Source: Tuctoria greenei (lineage: Eukaryota; Streptophyta; Magnoliopsida; Poales; Poaceae). Taken from it: a DNA stretch of 64,000 nt. Shown piece by piece: positions 58,788 through 64,000 of this stretch. Made by a program: the position numbers and the translations under genes. How positions within the stretch are numbered: the stretch's first letter is position 1; each line of letters starts with the position of its first letter. The notes beneath the pieces are model-generated. The model was not told the origin of the DNA and ran no database searches. It saw only the letters and a program-made list of their open reading frames with translations. The DNA is taken from positions 4,423,644 to 4,487,643 of the forward strand of contig JAYESD010000007.1 in NCBI GenBank assembly GCA_036927565.1. Direction: 5' to 3'.

Positions 58788-59414
58788 TGTTAGAAAACAA
58801 GAGGGAGCCCAAAGATCAAATAGCCACTAAATCATCTCGAATTACATGGAGAAATTTGATTACAACATGAACACCAAGTGCTATCTCTCAAATAGCACAA
58901 GAACATCAATAATACCTTCTCCTCCATCTTTGTTGTTGCTTGACGATGCGGCCATCTAGCCAACAAGGCGAGGCCGCAAGAAGAACGACGACGAGAGGCG
59001 TTTCCCCTTGTTCTTCTCTTGGTATCTTGATCGGATTCTGAGTGGATTAGAGTGTTCAAGTGTGTATGAATGTATGCCCTTAAGCCTTCTTTGATCACAC
59101 ACTTTACCCTCTTCTTATAGTTGACCAAGAGACACAAGAGGGGGTCTCCCACCCTTAGGAATTATTGAGTCTCCCGATCAGAGACTCAAAATTCGGTGGG
59201 TTGTGTCCTTTCAATTAGAACACATGTCAATTTCGAGTTCAAACTGACAGTTACTGAAAAATCGGACTAGTCTGTATAGGGTCCGGACTAGTCCGATCAC
59301 CCTTACTGGACAATATCGGACTAGTCCTCTAAGGGTCCGGACTAGTCCGGTCACCCTTACTGGACAAAACCGGACTAGTCCGGTCTTTAACGGACAAGTC
59401 CGGTACTCCCAACA
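58788..59414 (-). repeat. Copia C 5' LTR
   Basis: 627 bp, matching 52760-53386 with about ten differences, several of them inside palindrome copies (for example GACTAGTCTG near 59264). Confidence 0.95.
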
Positions 59415-59910
59415 GAGCCTACTTCAGGAGGTATCTTTGAGTAATGACCCCCAACAGCCTGATGAGATCACCTGGATTTTCTCTGTAAATGGGGAATACA
59501 GTGTACGTTCCTCCTACAGCTTATGGTTTGAGGGCGGATACAGGTCCTGGTACCCGGCCAGGATATGGACAGTCTGGCTAAAGTGTAAATTTTTCTCTTG
59601 GCTTCTGGTGCAAAACAGGCCATGGACTACAGCTTGGCTCCAACAAAGAGGTAGGCCTAACCAGTATCTTTGTGCCCTATGCTTCCACATCGTCGAGACG
59701 GCGGTCCATTTGTTTGCCGAGTGGCCGGTCTCGTGCTGGTTGTGGGCGTCGGTCTCAGACTCATTCGGATACCCTACCATGCACCCTTATAACTGGATCT
59801 GGCCTATTGAATTGACAGCTTGGTTCCAAAGTCTCAGTTTGCTGGGTAAGAGTCATCGCGCCAAGGGCTCCAGATCTCTCACCCTTCTAGTTTGTTGGAC
59901 TCTCTGGTGA
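59415..59910 (+). pseudogene. LINE zinc-binding RT C-terminus, second part
   Basis: After the Copia C insert the LINE frame resumes: LLQEVSLSNDPQQPDEITWI, FSVNGEYSVRSSY and KCKFFSWLLVQNRPWTTAWL. CALCFHIVETAVHLF fits the zf-RVT (reverse transcriptase zinc-binding) domain of plant L1 elements. The rest to 60171 is decayed 3' sequence. Confidence 0.85.
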
Positions 59911-60171
59911 GTGGAACCGTTGGGTTTTCTATCAGTTTGTGAAGCCCTTGCCTCTCCTCCTTGTAGAGCTCTTAGACATGAGTTCTATGTGGACTTTGGT
60001 TGGTGCCAAAGGGCTGCGACGATTGCCCTATTGGCTTTGTCTGACAGTTTTTATAGGTTGTTATGATGTACTTCTGGTGTATCAAGGTTGTTGGCATGGT
60101 CCTCTGTATAGACTTGACTGTAATTCTCCTCTTGCATAATAATATATGCCGGTTCTACGAGATCTTTCTAA

Positions 60172-60245
60172 AAAACAGACTCAACTGAATAGGTAACAAA
60201 TCAATCTAGGTGATACACCCTGGACTCTTTCCTTTATCTCTAACA
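60172..60245 (-). repeat. Copia A 5' LTR, second fragment
   Basis: It aligns with about 33582-33655 (AATCTAGGTGATACACCCTG) and ends TCTCTAACA, followed by the CAACT duplication. Confidence 0.9.
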
Positions 60246-60250
60246 CAACT

Positions 60251-60726
60251 GACACAATTGTAAGTAAAGATCCTGCAACCGTGTAAATTAACCTCATCTA
60301 GAAAACGATCTAATTAATGGAACCATTTGTTGCTTATGCAAATCATCCTCAACGCATTGAAATATCTTGAATCTCTGAAGAATTGAATTAAAGAGTGATA
60401 AATATTTTAGAATGGAGAGAGTAGATAGGTATTCTCCTTGCAGCTGGTACGTAGACGATATGTATAGCCGCGTGTGTGTATGCATGTGGTGAGAGAATAA
60501 TTGTCCAAAGGGAAAGCACGTAAGCCGGACGATGCGATAACGTCGTTGACGATGAGAATTGCTACGTGGCGTTCCAACTCCCAAAGACGGACGGACGGAC
60601 GCGTTATCCGGACCACGTCTATTGTGCAATGCAACTTAATACCTGCATTTGCATCTGCTGCCTTTTTCAGGAACCTGTTGATGCGAAATTTGTTGCCATT
60701 GGCCGGTCAAAGTGATCACAAGAAAA

Positions 60727-60770
<44 letters not shown>

Positions 60771-62300
60771 CTCATCGGTGGACATGATTTAGCTAGCTAC
60801 AGGATCGAGTTCCTGTACATGTTCCTTGTAATCGGTGGTCAAATATGCCAAGGCTTGCTAATGACAGTATGATAGCTACAGGATCGAGATCCTGTACATG
60901 TTCCTTGTATGTAATTGGTGGTCAGATATGCTAAGGATTGGTAATGACAATGTGATAGCTATGGCACGTCCAGAAGACACGCAAGTTGGACGATGAGCTT
61001 GCGTGGCATGAGATTCTATATGTGACCCATATATATGCAACTGACCCAAATTAATGGCGCGGACATAATTAACTTTCACTATATAGCATATGCGTCCATC
61101 TTATAATTAGAATGAAAGCCAGTGCGTTACCGACTCGGATTTTCCTTCTTTTTTGTTAGGTTAATGGGTTCGTTGTGGGTCCCTTCACAAAAATTGGTTC
61201 GTTTGGAATTTTTCATCACTCGATAAGATCGTAAGTGCCATTTCTCAATTATCGTCTTTAATTAAACCGCATGACTCGTTCTAGTTTCGCTGTGTGCAAA
61301 GTTCGCGCAGTGCCACGACCCAAACACGAAGAATTTTGGGGGAAAGAATTCGGATACATAAATTCATTATATATATTCCCCTGGAATTTCTCATCGCTTT
61401 TGTCTTTTTTAATAAAATTCTCAATTGATGTTTTTAATAGAACCTGATTTTTCTAGGGGGAAAGCTGACTTATCTTTTGGTTTTGACTTTTAGCTTGGTA
61501 ATTTGCTTCGCGTGGTGCATACACTGCCACGAATGACGACCTCTTGCACTGTTGCTGACGAGGATGCCGATACATCATAAAAGGAGCGATTATTCTGCTT
61601 GGCATCCAACCACAGCCATCCACGTGTCACCCTCCTGTGCAGATATTCCCTCGACACACTGGACTGACGATTCGACAGAAGGAACAAAAACCGACGTGGC
61701 ATGTAACGGAAAAGGAGTGGACTCGAGATGATCGGAGGGCTACGTGGCCGCATGGATACAATACAAGCGTGCACGCAGCTATCTAGCAGTGTGCTCGGAA
61801 AGATGCTGCTTGCTGCGGCGTTGAGCTCGATGGGCAACGAACTGGTGCTGACCTTCTTTGTCTTCCTAAGCGCTGGGCGTTAAATCTGGTCGAGTCAGAT
61901 CTTTTCTTCCTTCCACGTGGCATGCATGAATTGACCTGATGGTCCAAAAGGCTACAGTCAAATACACTCGTCCATTTTAAAATGGGAACTGCAGAAGAGG
62001 ATAATCTACAAATACGTACAGTGAGTATATATTGTTCACTTTAGAAATTCCTCCTATTGGTTTACGTACGTACGCGTACGTAGACGTAGCTTCGAAGTTG
62101 GAACGGAAAGCTGGTCCCTCTTCCTCGATCTTCCTCCTCAGGCAGGCCGTTGGGCATTGGAACTCGAAACCGATCGCTGAAGCTAAGCTACATACTCTTA
62201 ACAGGGGCGAGGTCAGGCGAGCACACTTGTCGCCGTGACAAGGCAGAATCGAATCCAGCTCCGAATTAAGTACTTAAACCGAAAGTTATTTTGTTTTCTC
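60251..62300. other. Intergenic sequence upstream of the LSD1-type gene
   Basis: No gene or element end was recognised. (AT)n runs 60729-60768. Short open frames near 61490-61837 have no recognisable content. The promoter of the downstream gene should lie in the right part. Confidence 0.45.
60793..60958. repeat. Imperfect tandem duplication (about 80 bp)
   Basis: AGCTACAGGATCGAGTTCCT (60793) recurs as AGCTACAGGATCGAGATCCT (about 60874), each followed by GTACATGTTCCTTGTA and the same downstream sequence with small differences. Confidence 0.8.
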
Positions 62301-62384
62301 AAGAGGGAAAAAAAAGAGGCTCGAATTATTGGCGGCGCGCGCAGGAGGGAGAAGGAAAGCAGCAGCAGGCAAAGATTCGATGGA

Positions 62385-62765
62385 GGAGAGAGAGAGAGAG
62401 AGAGAGCTCGTGGGGGAAGGAAGATGGCGGGAATTCGGCCATATCTGAAAGGCATCCGTCCACTCATCATCGCCTCCTCCGCCTACGACGTCGATTCTTT
62501 CACCGAATTTATCCTCAGAGAATCATCCATCTTCCTTCTTCCTCCCGCCCATAAAATCCCGGCCTCCACCGGCGTCTCCTGCCACCGTGGAGCTCCACAT
62601 CTCTCTCTCTTTCTCTCTCTTTCTCTCTCTAGGTTGTTCTGCAGTTTGCAGTGTGCATAGCCACCGATCAATCCTCCTCCTCCTCCTCCTCCTCCTCAGC
62701 TCTGTTTTAGTTCGCGTCTCCGCGCGACAACAGCAGTTTCTTGGGGTTTCTTGGCGTGGTAATGT
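62385..62765 (+). promoter_or_regulatory. Likely 5' leader of the LSD1-type gene, with (GA)n, (CT)n and (CTC)n tracts
   Basis: A (GA)n tract at 62390-62406, CTCTCTTT repeats at 62598-62632 and (CTC)n at 62672-62697 precede TTTCTTGGCGTG and a GTAATG donor near 62759. Pyrimidine-rich tracts of this kind are frequent in grass 5' leaders. A leader exon ending near 62758 spliced to 63228 would explain the layout; this is inference. The ORF at 62235-62660 is not taken as coding. Confidence 0.4.
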
Positions 62766-63229
62766 TCTTTTCCTTGGCTGCTGGGGTTTTAGATATTCCT
62801 TTCCCTGTTTTGGCGGCTTCTTGATGCGTAACACAGACCCATGCATGAAGTTAATAAAGTTTGGCGTTCATCCCTAGCTAGTCGCGATGAGCGAAATATC
62901 CCATAGACGTTTAGGTCATCTGATTTGTTTTCGAAAGTACAGAGCCGGGGTTCGTTCAGACATCGTCTCAGGTTTTTGTCTCCTCTGAAATCACACGGTT
63001 TCGAAATCTTTGGTCTGCACAATGTGATCACCGACCATAGCTCAACACAATGTTCTCTTCCCCTCTAAATGAAGCAACAAATAGTTTTGAATGCCGTAGA
63101 GGTGTCTCGTTAATTGCACGCGCAAACATTAGTTTCTCTGTCTCTCCATCTGAAGGCCAGCATCTTTTTACAACTGAATGGGAATTTGAAAATGATGTGA
63201 TTTTAACCACGGCAATTTCAATTGCAGGT

Positions 63230-63823
63230 ATGCCTGCTGATCAGTCGTACTGCAACACTTTCACCACCTCGGCCAACCCATCAGGTACACGACCAGAACA
63301 TATCTTTCTTGGAAACAAAAAGAAAAATGTATTCTTCAAAATATCCTCCTAGAAAGAGAGATGCGGTTTCTGACTCAATTCAGTTCAGTTTTGACACCAA
63401 AAGCCATGCATGTTTTCTTCTTGCAGCGCGGGAGATGTCTGAGCTCGTCTGCAACGGTTGCCCGACCATACTCGTCTACAGACGAGGCGTCACCAGTATT
63501 CGCTGCCCCAACTGCAGGACTTCGAACTCAACAAGATCAGGTAATCAAAGGATCTGCAAAGAGCGAGCAGATTGGCATTTTTTTGTAGAGATCGACCTGC
63601 AAATTTTTTTTTGCATTCACACGCAAATTTCATTCCAAGTGACATGGAAGTTATTTGTTCTGGAGGTGCAGGAGCAAACCAGATTGGTCAGGTGCAATGT
63701 GGGCGGTGCCAGACAACTCTAGCGTACCAGCTGGGAGCCTCAACCGTCGAATGCGCGAGATGCCGCCATGTTAATCCCGTCAGGGTACGTGCAAACCAAA
63801 TACCGGCCCCTTCTCGTTGCTGA
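63230..63823 (+). CDS. Small LSD1-type zinc-finger protein, three coding exons
   Basis: Coding parts 63230-63284, 63427-63540 and 63672-63823 join with GT-AG introns and matching phase to 106 aa and a TGA stop. An AG acceptor at 63226-63227 precedes the ATG by two bases, implying an upstream leader exon. Finger 1 is residues 27-48 (CNGCPTILVYRRGVTSIRC then PNC) and finger 2 residues 66-87 (CGRCQTTLAYQLGASTVEC then ARC). Both fit the LSD1 consensus C-X2-C...Y..G..S..C-X2-C, which in LSD1/LOL proteins serves protein interaction in cell-death and stress control. LOL proteins often have three fingers; this model has two. A good donor (GTACGT, 63785) just after VNPVR could splice to a further exon beyond the window, so the C-terminus is uncertain. 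Confidence 0.7.
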
Positions 63824-64000
63824 ATTAAACCTGTCACGATTTTTCCAAGTCTCAGTGGTTAGTATAATTTATGGCGTGTAAGATGAAGTATTTGTGTCAA
63901 ATATATCTCATGCATGGGGCCATTAAGAAATCGATATAGCAGAGCAACCACTCTTTTGTGGCATCAACTGGGGCATGTTCTTCCAAAAAAAAAGATCACA
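63824..64000 (+). other. Sequence after the LSD1-type stop
   Basis: AT-rich sequence with no recognised feature. It is either 3' untranslated sequence or an intron of a longer LSD1-type gene. Confidence 0.4.

Larger units (their letters stand above)
52760..59414 (-). mobile_element. Copia element C with palindrome-bearing LTRs
   Basis: Two LTRs of 627 bp (52760-53386 and 58788-59414) begin TGTT and end AACA and are flanked by GAGCC (52755-52759, 59415-59419). About ten LTR differences by eye indicate a fairly young insertion. On the minus strand: LTR, primer site GTGGTATCAGAGCC (58787-58774), palindromes, a leader with seven stem-loops, gag-pol, purine tract TTCAAGGGGGAGAA (53400-53387), LTR. 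All domains exist but one stop and one frameshift interrupt the polyprotein. Confidence 0.95.
52269..60171 (+). mobile_element. Truncated LINE, split by Copia C
   Basis: About 1.25 kb of LINE sequence lies at 52269-52759 and 59415-60171. The flanks repeat AAAACAAACTC (52258-52268) and AAAACAGACTC (60172-60182, one mismatch), as a target duplication would. The 3' end is A-rich after a 5' truncation. The interruption by Copia C removes nothing but adds GAGCC. Confidence 0.8.
33433..60245 (-). mobile_element. Copia element A, outermost shell of a nested stack
   Basis: The left LTR is 33433-33655. The other LTR survives as 52190-52268 plus 60172-60245. The 5-bp duplication CAACT flanks the whole (33428-33432 and 60246-60250). 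Orientation is minus: a purine tract (AAGGGGGGGGG on the minus strand, 33656-33667) abuts the 3' LTR and RT/RNase H follow. CACTA B entered the RT region, and a LINE entered the 5' LTR. The gag, protease, integrase and primer site have been lost at the junction near 52190. Confidence 0.88.

Noticed and set aside
58832..59152. 106-codon minus-strand frame, also at 52804-53124
   Set aside because: It lies wholly inside the Copia C LTRs and is present twice only because the LTR is duplicated.
62235..62660. 141-codon frame upstream of the LSD1-type gene
   Set aside because: It crosses (GA)n and (CT)n tracts, shows no domain, and lies where a spliced 5' leader is expected.

Overview
The window is plant nuclear DNA, almost certainly from a grass (Poaceae). 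Evidence: a DUF6598-type gene (a family I know mainly from grasses), SIRE-like and Tat-like LTR retrotransposons with the initiator-tRNA primer site TGGTATCAGAGC in the Copia elements, several CACTA transposons with 3-bp target duplications, and a Stowaway MITE. Genes are sparse; mobile elements nested in one another make up most of the 64 kb.

Layout. 1-5353: two minus-strand tandem copies of a decayed NHL-repeat-type gene. One carries an L1 tail and a hAT-like element, the other a small internally deleted Copia element. 5515-7610: an apparently intact four-exon DUF6598 gene, minus strand. 8795-26358: a CACTA element whose TNP2-type transposase exon was split by a 13-kb Tat-type Gypsy element (10517-23491) with an antisense accessory gene. 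26451-26530: a Stowaway MITE. 26569-30151 and 30245-32025: two more CACTA elements with perfect 3-bp target duplications. 33433-60245: a deep nest. An outer Copia (A) holds a truncated CACTA (B, 34926-52189), and B holds a young SIRE-like element (38150-48215). The other LTR of A holds a LINE fragment, which holds another Copia (C, 52760-59414). 63230-63823: a small LSD1-type zinc-finger gene, plus strand.

Most unusual content. (1) The perfect palindrome CGGACTAGTCCG, with one-base variants, occurs in dozens of copies in the LTRs and untranslated parts of two different Copia elements, and even inside the SIRE gag reading frame. (2) The SIRE-like element has nearly identical LTRs, an open gag and a 520-aa extra ORF, but a broken protease-integrase region and no recognisable reverse transcriptase or RNase H. 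It looks like a recently moved element that depends on another element for its enzymes. (3) The leader of Copia C has seven stem-loops in a row whose loop is conserved while the stem sequences change on both arms. These three observations may be linked: a palindrome-bearing family with its own accessory ORF, and a second family sharing the motif.

All identifications are by eye and from memory of families; exon boundaries of pseudogenes are approximate, whereas LTR ends, terminal inverted repeats and target duplications were read base by base.
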